Assembly (NCBI GenBank): GCA_032209605.1
Contig: JASFXZ010000002.1
Span: forward strand, 55,554,431-55,618,430
DNA: 64,000 bases
From: Mactromeris polynyma
Taxonomy: Eukaryota > Mollusca > Bivalvia > Venerida > Mactridae
Direction of reading: 5' to 3'
Under the pieces are notes generated by a model, which was given only the letters and a program-made list of their open reading frames with translations, did not search any database and had not been told where the DNA came from. Of the stretch, positions 38,421 to 49,647 are shown piece by piece; the first letter of the stretch is position 1; each line of letters starts with the position of its first letter. Position numbers and translations under genes: made by a program.

Positions 38421-39145
38421 TTTGACAGAAATAAACATGAATGAAGAAGTTGGACGGGAAATGCCATATGAAAAGTATACAGCAACCTAAAAGCACAATG
38501 AGACATAACATACATACATACATACGCGCATAACAATTACAACATCAAGAGGGACAAGACACAAACTATGAGAACCGCCTTGTTACGGTTAGTAGCAAGA
38601 AAGTTGAATATGACCAAGATTTATTTCAGTTGATACGTTACATCCTACATTCAGATGGCGACAGGCGGAATTGTTATTTATTAAAAAACTTAACTATGAC
38701 CCCGTTTCTTCCTTTGGTTATTACTCTACTGAAATATGTGCATCATCAACAGCAACCCGTGAACCAGTTAATCACGTGCCATATTTGTGATTGTTTTCTC
38801 CCGTTATACGACTTTCCGTGAGCCAGGGTAATAACAATAGCACAACAATCAACGCTTAATTCTCATATCGAGACATCATAGTGCTAATTTATCCCCTTAG
38901 GAGTTATCGAGTTTGAATTATTCTATGTTCAATCACTATGATACGCCATAGGCTGTGATCATTACGCGATTATGACTTGCTTCTGCTCCGTCGTTGTTAA
39001 ACAGTTGTATACATAACCACTTATCTACACGCTCAATTGTGCATATTGCTGCGTACAACATTTAAGCGTTCCTTCTTCTTCTGTTTGCAGATATGCGCAA
39101 TAATTTGGAAGTAGATTAACGTTGTCTATTTATGTAAATCTAAAT

Positions 39146-39957
39146 CGGGTTTTAGCTAAATATTGACTCATGCTTTATATAATATATGTTTTAGATATTC
39201 CTGCTTTATATAATATATACAAATGTATATGCTTTATACACCCCTGCTTTATATAATATATAATAAATATATGCGTATAATACTCATTTACCTACTTCTT
39301 ACATTACGGTTACCATGGTAACCAAAAATAACAAATGTTGTTAACGATGTATCTACGTTTATTCTACCAACCAATAACACGTAATATGGATCACAGTGCA
39401 ATTGGCTAGTCTAAACATAATATGCAATAAGTTTATTTCATTTAAGTCCAAAAAACCATATGGCCAATAAGGACAAACAAATCTATACATATACAATGTA
39501 TACAAACATGCTGGTAAATAGAATAATTATTTTAAAAACAAATATAATCCTTGACATCCTGTAACTAATAAGTACAATGAGTGGAATATGTCTCGTATGA
39601 TAAAACCGATAATCACTGACAGTCACCCTGAGTAACTAGACAAAACATAAGTGTTAGCAAACTAATAAATATCTAATTAAACAATTCACCAAGTACCACT
39701 CCGAGTGGCTTGTGACCGACAATAATAACAATTAATATGTCGACATCACACACATACACATGTACGCAACAAATGAAATTAACATAGATACATGTAAATA
39801 CATATATAAGCATCGCAAATCTTGATTGATTGATATCCATTTTGTAAATACTCTGAGCAAAATGAACATATTTAAATATACCCTGTATAGTCAACAGTTT
39901 TACCATGACTAAATATATTTGGGCCATTGCAATATACATACGACTACACTGAACACT
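39146..39957. other. AT-rich flank of the transposase gene; TTTATATAATATAT repeats
   Basis: Three copies of TGCTTTATATAATATAT lie between 39171 and 39262. The rest is probably the 3' untranslated region and flank of the minus-strand transposase gene that follows. The minus-strand open frame 39673-39939 looks like untranslated sequence. Confidence 0.45.
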
Positions 39958-42375
39958 TTAATCATTGCATTCAGACTCCGACTCAGATTGGTCAATTGGT
40001 TCGGGAAGATTGCGCGCATCAGTTAAGTGTGCTGCCCAATCACGAATACCTAGACTTGCAGGGTATACATATCTCAGTCGAGCATAAGATAAATACCAAA
40101 CAATGGCAGCAATGTGTGTACAAACACCAACAACACGTGCTCCTGACCGACATTTGCAATACCAAGCCAATATTTCGCTCTGGCTGAACTTAATCCACAA
40201 CAAATACTTTTTTGCAGACACATGACGGCTCTGAATACGAACTCGTATCAAGTTTTCATCTTCAACATGTACATGTACATTGCATCCACCTTGCAAGTGT
40301 TCCTGAATGTAAAATGGGCTAAGTTTCAGCTGATACACAACACATGTTAATGATCTGAGTTGGTCTTCAGAGAGCCTTGGAAAATTTTCAAGTTCAGTAC
40401 AGTCCACATTTCTCCATATAGTTTGCTTTCTTTCAATATTTTCTGTCTCAATGAATGATTTCAGTTCATTTATCTTGTTGAGTTAACCCTAACCCCTCAT
40501 ATCTGCTATTTGTCTGTCGTCAGAATCAGGACTGGAAATTGGAGGAAAAAACTTGTTTGCTAATGCACAGACTATTCTGGTGTAGTCACCTATATATGGT
40601 ACCTGATTAGTTGGTAGTACTTTATCTAGATACTTCCATCGCTTAATCCTGGCATTGGCACTCTCAACCACCCATCTTATCTAAAACAACAATGAAGCGA
40701 CATTAGTAAACTGGCACAATTGTTATTCCTTTTCTCTCTATACCTTTTCTCTGCGTATTATTTAGGAAATAAAATGGTTATCAAGAACACAACCAACCAA
40801 ATAATACAAAACCAAGCTAATGTAGCAGGCGTCCTGTTCTAATATCATAATCACAATATGTATGCACGTTGTCTTTGAAATGCATTTTATTCTCTATGTT
40901 GCGTTCCCTATAGCAATTTATTCTTTCTTTTACATGAACTGAGTTATTTTAATAAACTTGATACATGTAATGCTATTAAATAGAACTCTTGTAACTTATA
41001 CATTTTGATTTGTGGCTATGAAGAAACTATTTACTCCACAGCTAGTAATTATTTCTTACAATGGTCTCTCTACTCCAACAGTCACTGCATAAAAAAATTG
41101 TGATAGTATTACAGCAGATACATTTGCGAGAATGTGAAATTTTAGTTAAGTGTTTAAAAAAATTAAATATAACATGTCAACAACATTTTGTACTAGCCTT
41201 TGTCACCAATCTATTTATCTGTTCTACATCTGTATGCAAGATATGGTTTAGAATTTGTGCGTCTGAATTTGATGATAAATACGGACCAACAACTGTTAGA
41301 TAATAACCAGTAGTAGTAACTACAACCATAGGCTTTACAAGTGGACGGCCCTTGTGTACACTGAAAGATCTTCGTTGAAAGTAAAAATTGTTGGATTTTT
41401 GAATATATATGTATGTACCATCTAGAACTAAAATCAGTTTTGCAGAGTCACCATCTTCTTTGGTTCCAAAAATAGACTGTGCCAAAGGTTTAGTGTGTTG
41501 TTGAATTATATCACTTCTCGACACATGCCTCAATCCTAAATAATGTGGCACAAACCATATCATAAGCGCCTGTCTGACTGATTTGATACCCCTTCTCAAA
41601 CTAGAAATTGTTAAACCAAACCGTGTTGCTAATATTTTATTTGAAATTCCAGATTTTAATAGAAACAATCCAATTGTTGTTCTAACACTGCGAGTTGGTG
41701 AGTTGCGAAGCTTTCCTTCCAAACATTGGCACAGTTCATTGAAATGATCTGTACTTAATCCTGTAAGACTTGAATACTCGCTGTCCTTCAGATTATTAAA
41801 ACATAGACGGTTTGATGATGCAGAACAAATATTTCTCAGAGAAGACAATAGATTTATTATGGATGTCTTGTTCATGTATGAGCTGTCAATGGTCGACACA
41901 TTTTTCAGTGTTTCTGAGTCAATACTGTCCATTTGAATGTGTGATGGACAACATCTAGAATCTGCTGGAATTAAAATATTACTTTCAATAAATGCTGTTA
42001 TTCTGGCTGTAGATGAAATCACTATCAGCTTTGGGCCGGGTTTTTTGCACAAGAAACACCTAGCATGAGATTTAGGCGTTGATGGAATATTAAATTGAAT
42101 GGATAGTGGACTTCTTATGTTAGTTGATGTTTGAGGAGGAAGTACAAACATATCATTATTCACGTTGGATGTCTGAGTGCTGACTGGTATTTTCTTAGTG
42201 TCATGTAATTAGTACTGATGTCTACATTTCTGACACATGACATCATTATCAGTAGCTGAATGAACAAATATTTCAGAAGATAACGTCTTATGTCTCGGTA
42301 GACTGGTCGTCTTTCCTTCGGTTTTGTTCTTTTTTTGCATAAAATGCACTTGTGCTCTCGCCCGTTTCCGGGCAT
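39958..42375 (-). pseudogene. DDE transposase with C-terminal SWIM zinc finger (decayed)
   Basis: This is a eukaryotic DDE_Tnp_4-type transposase of the ISL2EU/Harbinger-like group, which cuts and pastes its own element in the nucleus. From the N-terminus on the minus strand come an N-terminal CILC and, after a frame change near 42280, CQKC. Then come a second zinc-binding piece (CFLC...CCPSH), a helix-turn-helix-like region (ISNKILATRFGLTISSLRRG), and the catalytic segment ILVLDGTYIYIQKS with the first Asp. The exon from 40680 gives RWVVESANARIKRW with the catalytic Glu, and the C-terminal SWIM motif is WYCKC...VCTHI. Damage: at least one frameshift; loss of roughly 50-60 residues after DVEQI, removing the second catalytic Asp; and in-frame TAG (40489) and TAA (40483). 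An intron at 40681-41197 (GC...AG) may join LVTK to the Glu exon. It is inactive. Confidence 0.82.
40893..40932 (+). repeat. Dispersed repeat R1, terminus only
   Basis: TCTATGTTGCGTTCCCTATA followed by GCAATTTATTCTTTC matches the last bases of R1. It lies in the putative intron of the transposase gene and points the opposite way. Confidence 0.45.
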
Positions 42376-42456
42376 TCTGTAATTTAAAATGAAATTGAAT
42401 TTCTATAAACTACGCTTTTATTGTTTATTTGGAAGTACAAAAAAATAAAAATTGTT

Positions 42457-42535
42457 ACTGAATGAGGAATCGATCCTAGGACATTCAATTCCAGTGTCGA
42501 CGTCAAACCACTACACCACTAGTCCTATCATAAAT
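42457..42535 (-). repeat. tRNA-like sequence with A and B boxes
   Basis: On the minus strand, CTAGTGGTGTAGTGGTTTGA contains a good A box and TAGGATCGATTCCTC a B box, spaced as in a tRNA. The T stem and acceptor stem pair poorly, so this is a tRNA pseudogene or SINE head, directly upstream of the transposase gene. Confidence 0.45.
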
Positions 42536-43734
42536 ACAGTATTTAGGTAAGATATATATTAAAGATAAAAATGTTCGTCTGCGCTTAATGACCGTATAAA
42601 GTAAACATTTTATATCATAAGCTTAAAGCTAAATGTAAATGAACAATGTATTGCAACAAACTAAAAATGCGAATGCACTATATGATAAAATGGAACCACA
42701 ACACTAAATACGGACTTATAAGCGTACATCATTCGTCATCAATACAGCTCGCTCCATCAGCGATCATGATTTGTTAATCGTATTTTACCATTTTATATTG
42801 TAACAGAACGTTAAATTACAACTAAATGTGTAAAATAAAATATAATTGATCATTTCAAATAAGGAAATGTGTTACGGACGTGATAATAAAGCTAGAATCA
42901 CTACAAACCATCCACAAACGATACGCTTCGTCCGTAGAAACGCGCAACAGATGCATTTCATAAAAACATCTATATTAACGACATAAAATGTTCTTTCTGA
43001 TATATATAATAGAAGGAAATAAATTGTTTTACCTTTTTAAGTCATTTGAATCTTCTGGTACGTTAAAATATCTATAAATCACGGAAAAGACGGACTAATT
43101 TGAAGTAACCATCGACGCTTCCCTGGTGAGAAACAACGGGAACGATTCGAAAAAGAACGAAACAATCATTTTAATGATGTGACCTATGACAAATGCCAAC
43201 ATGGATTGTTAATATACGCATCATATGCAGAAATATGAAGTTATTTCGGGATTTTTACGTGAAATGAACGTGTTATTCTACAATATTTCGGCTGCGACGG
43301 ATGGCCATTTCGCATTTTGTCAGAACGGAAATATTCGTTTTTCGTTGTGGCCGCAACTTTTGACCACAATGAAATATACATTGTTTGGTTAATCTGCATA
43401 GCATTAATTTGTGGTTAAACTTTCGTTTTGGTCAAAGAGTGCGGCCAATATGAAATTTCAAAAAAAAAGGTTTTTTTTCTTTAAAAAATCACTATATTCG
43501 TGTATTATGGGTTATTTAAAGTATGAACAGACATAACAAGACACAATTTATTTGAGATTTTTTATTACGTTTTTATCAAACAGGTATAGTAGTTATACAA
43601 TTCATGACAAAAGTTATTTTTCAATGAGTTTGAGATATTAAGCCTTTGTGGCATTGGTATAATATTTGATAACATTAACTATGAATATCTATTCACCGAC
43701 AACAAATATAAATCACGTTTTCTCCTATTTGTCC
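42536..43734. other. Non-coding stretch with one short inverted repeat
   Basis: No gene is recognised. TGTGGCCGCAACTTTTGACC at about 43354 and TGGTCAAAGAGTGCGGCCA at about 43428 are near reverse complements separated by about 55 bases. Confidence 0.45.
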
Positions 43735-43880
43735 CTTATGGTCGGCCAGGCCATTCCTTGCGCCCCTGTTCCCTAACGTATGTACCATTGAGCCTCCTCA
43801 AATGCCTTATGTTTTATGGATTGTTGTTTCCCGGTGATCTGTGTGGAGAGTTCCCTGTTGCAACGTTTTCTCTCTTGTAT
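43735..43880 (+). repeat. Dispersed repeat R1, 3' portion
   Basis: GGTCGGCCAGGCCATTCCTT, GCCTTATGTTTTATGGATTG and GAGTTCCCTGTTGCAACGTT follow the R1 order. A small internal deletion has removed the GGCACTGTCTTGTGTATGTG segment. Confidence 0.75.
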
Positions 43881-44842
43881 TTCGATTAAACTTAAATCAT
43901 TCCATGTCACTATTTGATAATAGAGAAAAAAATATGAATGTTACTAGCAATTGTATAAACACAGCTCGTTTGCATTACAAATTACGTTGCGTACCTTTTA
44001 TACGAAGCATGGGATATGATTACTGAACTTGCGGGAAAACAATACTTGAGATTTCAGAAAATCACACTACCAAAACATTTAATAAATCAGCCAACATTTG
44101 ACAGCTAATGACGTCAACACTGTTGTCTTGAAATATTGATGAGACTGGTACAATACAAGAGTTAACAAAACAAGATAAAGGCAACAGCAATTGGACAAAA
44201 AGTGAAGAGATAAATAATGTACCTTTTGTCACGCGGGAATGCGTACAATGACACTGGTTTATTTAAACTTCTATGAGACATCAATATGACCTTCAATTTA
44301 AAGAACAGGGTATATATATGCCTAATCAATTAAAGTTTGATCCAGCCATAATGTTTCCATCATTGACGGTGAATAATTCAAATGTCAATTGACATACAAT
44401 TTGAAATATGTCTGTCCATTGAAATATAAGCTGAAATGAAATAATGCATTTTACCGCGTGCTAATGTTATTAACTAATGCTTCTTTCATTAAAGAGCAAT
44501 TACTGTATCATGTTACATTTTTTATGCTCAAAATTTCCCACATAACGTACATATTAGATGACAATATTTGTCACGAATAGTTTATTTTAGCGTGAAATTG
44601 TTCGTTTCTAGTGTTTCTTTCATTAAAACACATTAATGTTTTAATCATGCGATGTATTCTAATTTTTTAACTATTCAATACACCCCTATTCCAGTACATG
44701 TTGTGTGAAGGCAGTGGGGTTTACATAAATTCCACATTAATGAGTTTTATTAGCACAATAACATAACACATTATAATGTGTGTAGTCTAGTTCATGCTCT
44801 TCACGTTTAAGTCATATCCTAATGGTCCGTGTTATATTTATG
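43881..44842. other. Non-coding stretch without recognisable features
   Basis: AT-rich sequence with no gene or repeat that I recognise. Confidence 0.4.
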
Positions 44843-44990
44843 TATGGTATTTATTCATGCGTACTCCCATCAATGACTGGAGAATATCAATGTGAAGGCA
44901 ATCGTATACATGTACTGATTCATGCGTGAATTGCATGAGTACTTAAATAAATTTCAAATCTGTATCCGTATTTCGGCTGTTATTTCAATA
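44843..44990 (+). repeat. Dispersed repeat, paired with 30772-30970
   Basis: TATTTATTCATGCGTACTCC, GACTGGAGAATATCAATGTG and CTGATTCATGCGTGAATT repeat the order seen at 30772. This copy is somewhat shorter at its right end. Confidence 0.65.
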
Positions 44991-44997
44991 ATTGCAA

Positions 44998-45175
44998 TGA
45001 TTATGTTTATTATTGGCTAGACCTTTCCTTACTCCCCAATTCTCATGCATGTTTACCCCTGCACCTCCTAAGTGCCTAATGTTTTGTAGACGGTTGTTTC
45101 CCCGGGGTTCTGTGTGTGGAGGCATTGTCTTCTGTTTGTGGCATTCCATGTAACAACTCAATCTCTCTTTTAGAA
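44998..45175 (+). repeat. Dispersed repeat R1, 3' portion
   Basis: GGCTAGACCTTTCCTTACTC, TAATGTTTTGTAGACGGTTG, then TGTGTGGAGGCATTGTCTTC and GCATTCCATGTAACAACTCA are the R1 terminal 180 bp. Confidence 0.75.
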
Positions 45176-46427
45176 GAAATATTATTATTAACTTGTAATG
45201 TACATTAGTCTTAGTGTTTTCGTACATAACGTTAATATAATAGTGAGACAGAAGTTTGAAAAAAACATACAATCATGAGCTGACTCAACAAGTCACCCGG
45301 TATTATAGATAGCAATATTTTGGCAACGAAGCATTGGATAGGAACTCACAAGTAGCAACAAATTGTCACGTGACGTGTTACCGTAAAATGAAACTACTCG
45401 AGTTTCTAATATTCTTCGTTTGTTGATAAACCAGCTTCTTTAATTTATTAAATAAATAAAGATATATTGCCTTACTTTTTATAGAAATTTACCGCAAAAT
45501 TATAAGCGTAAAAAAGCATTAGTTTCATTGTTTTTTGTAGATCAATAGCTTTGTCATAATTATATATGAAAATTTTCTGCTTATTCATTTTATCATAAGT
45601 GATATGCCACTCAAAGTATCTGTATTTTACGATCTTATTTGAGATTCTCTTTCGTTTCATTACTATGTTTTCAGAGTGTGTTTCAATATTCAACATAATG
45701 ACGATATTTGTCCTCACTATTTCTAGGTATCATAAACTATACGCAGTTTGAACATCAGCTAATTTAACTCTAAATGCTATTTCTGTGGCATTAATGTATA
45801 TATGATATATTTATGATATTCCCTTGAGAACTGTTTACTGTACAGTACAGTCCACAGAGAACCTACATTAAAAGGACATAGTATTTCACTGAGCTCATGG
45901 CAGCGATAAAATAAACATTACCGTTAAATGTCATTAATTTGCAAACATTAGAAATCACATAGGGATATCAAGCACTCTCGAGGTTAATATCAATTCTACT
46001 ACATATTGTAAAATAAATTAGTCTTTGAAATTAACAGAATTTAGATGTACCGAACGGAGAGTCAGAGACCACACAGTTTACCACCCACGGATTATGTCTA
46101 TAAACAATCTCGTATCAGCCTATAGCAGTGCCCACAGTTCAATAGTTAAGCGTGTCATGATGTGGCATGATCATATTGTTTCGGGAAAATCAGAAAACAA
46201 TGTATAATACATTATAACAATGTTAAATTTGGTAAATTATTACTGAAAACATCAATAACATCCTAAGATATATAATAATATCATCACGTTTGACAACTAG
46301 GTGTATTCACAGACATTATCTTATAACTTATAACATACAAATCAATGTCTCGCCTTTAAAGGTAATGCATGAAATTGTTCAACAATAATATTAGTTAAAA
46401 ACAATACAAAACGGGCAAGTAAGGACA
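45176..46427. other. Non-coding stretch without recognisable features
   Basis: No gene is recognised. Small open frames at 45472-45717 (-) and 46025-46207 (+) lack any family signal. Confidence 0.4.
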
Positions 46428-46860
46428 GACAGGGATGGGCACACGGGGAGGGACACACAACCAATACCAAATGGAAATGGAGTCACACACGGGGAGGGAC
46501 ACAAAAACAATAACAAACGGACCAGGATGCACACACACGGAGGGACACCAACACAATACTAAACGGACCAGGATGCACACACAGGGAGAGGACACCAAAA
46601 CAATACCACACGGACTAGGATACATACACAAGGAGGGGATACCAAAACAATATCAAACAGATCAGCAAGCCCACACAAGGAGGGACATAAAAACAAGACC
46701 AAATGGATCGGGATGCAAACAATAAGGATGAGGTGCCAGGCAAAAAGAGGCACACAACAATAACGGACTGATCACACGTACAGGGAAGGGACACAACACA
46801 ATACCAAACTGATCAGGAACCACACATTGATTGGACACAAAAACAAGACCGCAATTATGA
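46428..46860. repeat. 45-46-bp degenerate minisatellite, about nine copies
   Basis: The unit contains ACGGACCAGGATGCACACAC, GGAGGGACACCAA and ACAATACCAAA. Copies diverge steadily to the right and fade out by about 46860. Open frames 46395-46631 and 46559-46753 (-) and 46435-46725 (+) are shadows of it. Confidence 0.85.
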
Positions 46861-48504
46861 GAACAACGAAATCAATCAAGACAGCAAACTCCCGCAAAAC
46901 ATGAATAAGGAACAACACATGACTGCACGACCAAACAACAATGAATATAAATATACAATTAAGTGACAAGCTATGGCAATCATCGTCTGAAAAAGTTCTA
47001 GAGCAGTTATTGCTGATGAAACACCTTTAAAATTATTGTTTCTTCATAATAAAGAAATATATTAAAATTATAAAATTACAATACAGCTAGCGAGTAACTT
47101 TGTAGCATTCCCTCCTGCATACTCTTCTTAATTACTCTTTTGTAGTAGACATTTCTTTAAAGTTCGAACATGTGTGTTTTCCATCAATGTTAGAGCGTTA
47201 CATATTGGAAGGAGTACAGAATTCAAATGTTTATTTGTAAGTAAATATTGTCATGCTTCCTTGCCCTCTAGGGTGGATCTCTTTTGTGTGTCATTTCCTG
47301 TCTGTCTTTATCATTCCTTTTCATCTAAGAATTCCTATAATTCCGCTTAGTGAAATGATTTTCATGTTTGTTTGTGTATAGTTTTGGTTTATTTGCTTGT
47401 TTTACGCCGTACTTTAACAGTGTTGTAGTATGACATAACCAGTGTACCAAGCATAATAACCAAAGTCAGTGAAATTATCAAATCATTGCCCCCAGCCCGG
47501 GGTTCGAAATTAAGACTTCCAGATCGCCAGAGTTGCGTTTTACGGAGGATAAGATATTGCATAATAATGTAGATTTATACATTTTACACTAGTCGTAGAT
47601 CAATCAGTTGGCACATCATTAGAAAGTTAAATATTATATTACGAATAGTTCTATGTAGATTGGATACGAGAAATTGGGCTTCACAAACGTCGTGGTAATA
47701 TTTGACACGACATAACGTTCCGGTTCGATTACACATATGTCCCATATAATATAGCACTTGGGCTCATACGCTATTTTCGTGCTGTTGATGGCTAGACTTG
47801 TAGTACCCAACAAAGTTGCATATGCCCAAAAGATCAAATTCCTTACGTAAAAACTGAAAAAGGACGACCCGTGTTTCATTCGTCATAACTGAGAAGTAAT
47901 TATGCTATCCTGTAATCATACCGAACGCCTTATCTCCGTATGTATAAATTAAACAGCTGCTGCCAACATTTTTCAGAAAACGGCTTGTAAGCTAATTGAT
48001 CTTCACAGACAATAATAAATGTATGTGTCTTTGAACTTCACTCGATTAATCCACATTTATCGTCAATAAATAAGCAAGCATATGCGACAACGTCGTTAAC
48101 ACCGGTGCCTTTGTCGTACAATTGATGAGAAATTTGGAAAGCTTGCTTGACAACAAATCAGATAAGGCAATTATATCCACGCTATACAACACACGTTTTC
48201 TTTCATCCGGCGCTGTATCAAAGGTAAAACGATTAAAATTGTCGATATATTTGCCGTATCTAGAAGCAGTCATTAATCCGCCTCTCAGTTTGTTGCTCAA
48301 TAATGTGAAATACTTATTAACGCATGCTGTCTAAATTGTTTTTGAAAACGCAATTACACTTAATTGATTACGAACTGCTTCTGTGGATGTCTAGGAAGAT
48401 GTATGTCAGAGTTATAGCAGTCTCCACGACCGTACGTATAAAATAACAGAAATTTATCACGATCAGCATGTTAAATATTTTTTTATTCTATTTCGGCAAT
48501 TTTC
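46861..48504. other. Mostly non-coding; two unidentified minus-strand open frames
   Basis: Minus-strand frames at 47634-47879 (81 codons) and 48046-48300 (84 codons, including RYGKYIDNFNRFTFDTAPDE) have a fairly normal residue mix but no recognised family. The second is preceded by a possible acceptor (AATTTAG) near 48332. They could be exons of a gene including 49156-49644, but I found no convincing set of splice sites joining them. Confidence 0.25.
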
Positions 48505-48755
48505 TTACGAAATGAGCTGTCTTGATTTGTTCCGTGATGTATTCCATCCATTAAGCCCCTCTGTTTGTCCTCATCAATTCTCCTTAGTTATCCTTTATTG
48601 TCGGCCAGGGCATTTATTGAGCACCTGTTCCCTTGCATATTTACCCTTGCACCCCCTAAAATGCCTGATATTTTATGGACTGTTGTTTTCCAAGAGGTCT
48701 GTGTGTGGAGGCACTGTCTTGTGTATGTGGCGTTCCCTTATTCTCTCGTTTGTTC
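48505..48755 (+). repeat. Dispersed repeat R1, 3' portion
   Basis: GATGTATTCCATCCATTAAG, GTCGGCCAGGGCATTTATTG, TTTTATGGACTGTTGTTTTC and GAGGCACTGTCTTGTGTATG follow the R1 order to its terminus. Open frames 48512-48868 and 48565-48783 are translations of the repeat. Confidence 0.8.
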
Positions 48756-49155
48756 CTTGTTACAGAAGCAAAATGTGTTATAAAGTCATTAGTCCTCGAT
48801 TTCTCACATATACGTTAAAACATAGGATATTTTTATTTCATAAAACCGACCTAAAATCTGGACACTAAATACTCTATAGTTTCCGAATCTTGCCACGATC
48901 CTATTCGGGTTTGTAATAAGAATACTATTCGACGCAAGAAGAAAGCACGGAGAATGTCACATTTATATACATTAGACGTAGAGCAGGAACGGACACATAC
49001 AAAGTGCATGTCCATTTAAAGCACAAGGACGAAAATATATAGTTGCATGTAGACACTTATCTAGGCAATAGGAAAACAAGACACAAACATATACATGGAA
49101 CCACCTTTCAAAGGTCAAGGAGAAACAAACACCGTAGACTTCAACGAAACAATAG

Positions 49156-49644
49156 CTAAAGTGCAATTCTTTCGTGACCTACATTGCCTGAAAATTGCCA
49201 GCAATCTTTTTGATTGATACGTTCACATATCTTCAAGCAGACATGTGGAATATTGTGTTCGAACTTTATTTCCCAAGAGTGTAAATCGGTTTTAATATCG
49301 AATGTAAACGCATTAATTTTTCTATTCGTTGAAGGACAAAAACAGCTATCATAGACCATGTACGTGGATATTATTCGTGCGCAACATGTGATTATTGTCG
49401 ATATGCCTATGAAGGTCATTTGCATGAACATGTAGCAGGACACGTATAAAGATAAGCACTTAACCAAAGTTTCTGATATGTATAAATTATAATGGCAGTG
49501 TAATGTTCCGGTTATATTCAGGTTTGATTTGGTGCTTGTGTAGTAGTGTTTTGTCATGTCCAAAATGTCTTCACACTTTTGGGTTAAATTGTTCGATTCA
49601 TAAAGTTTCCTCAAAATGTTAGACAGCAGATTGAAAACTTTCAT
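49156..49644 (-). CDS. Unrecognised ORF, 162 codons, Cys-rich with hydrophobic segment
   Basis: Apart from satellites and the transposase, this is the longest open frame in the window. It starts at the ATG at 49644 (MKVFNLLSNILRKLYE) and is closed upstream by an in-frame TAA. The product has eleven cysteines, two N-glycosylation sequons (NLT, NIT) near the N-terminus, and a hydrophobic stretch of about 38 residues in the middle (SLYVSCYMFMQMTFIGISTI and onward) that could cross a membrane. I recognise no family. A donor-like GTAGGT near 49176 could make it an exon. In AT-rich DNA of this length one such frame by chance is unlikely but possible. Confidence 0.3.
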   Translation of the reverse strand: MKVFNLLSNILRKLYESNNLTQKCEDILDMTKHYYTSTKSNLNITGTLHCHYNLYISETLVKCLSLYVSCYMFMQMTFIGISTIITCCARIISTYMVYDSCFCPSTNRKINAFTFDIKTDLHSWEIKFEHNIPHVCLKICERINQKDCWQFSGNVGHERIAL

Positions 49645-49647
49645 CAA

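Larger units (their letters stand above)
31365..39145. repeat. Segmental duplication, copy B (with insertions)
   Basis: This is colinear with copy A but stretched to 7.8 kb. It has a 0.79-kb tandem duplication (32412-33990) and two insertions relative to A (about 34303-35641 and 36467-38420). Flanks of both insertions match A on either side. No host gene is recognised inside. Confidence 0.85.

Noticed and set aside
40893..40932. Splice enhancer or conserved intron element in the transposase gene
   Set aside because: The sequence matches the R1 terminus, so a repeat remnant is the simpler explanation.
42457..42535. Functional tRNA gene
   Set aside because: A and B boxes are present, but the T stem has only two or three pairs and the acceptor ends do not match.
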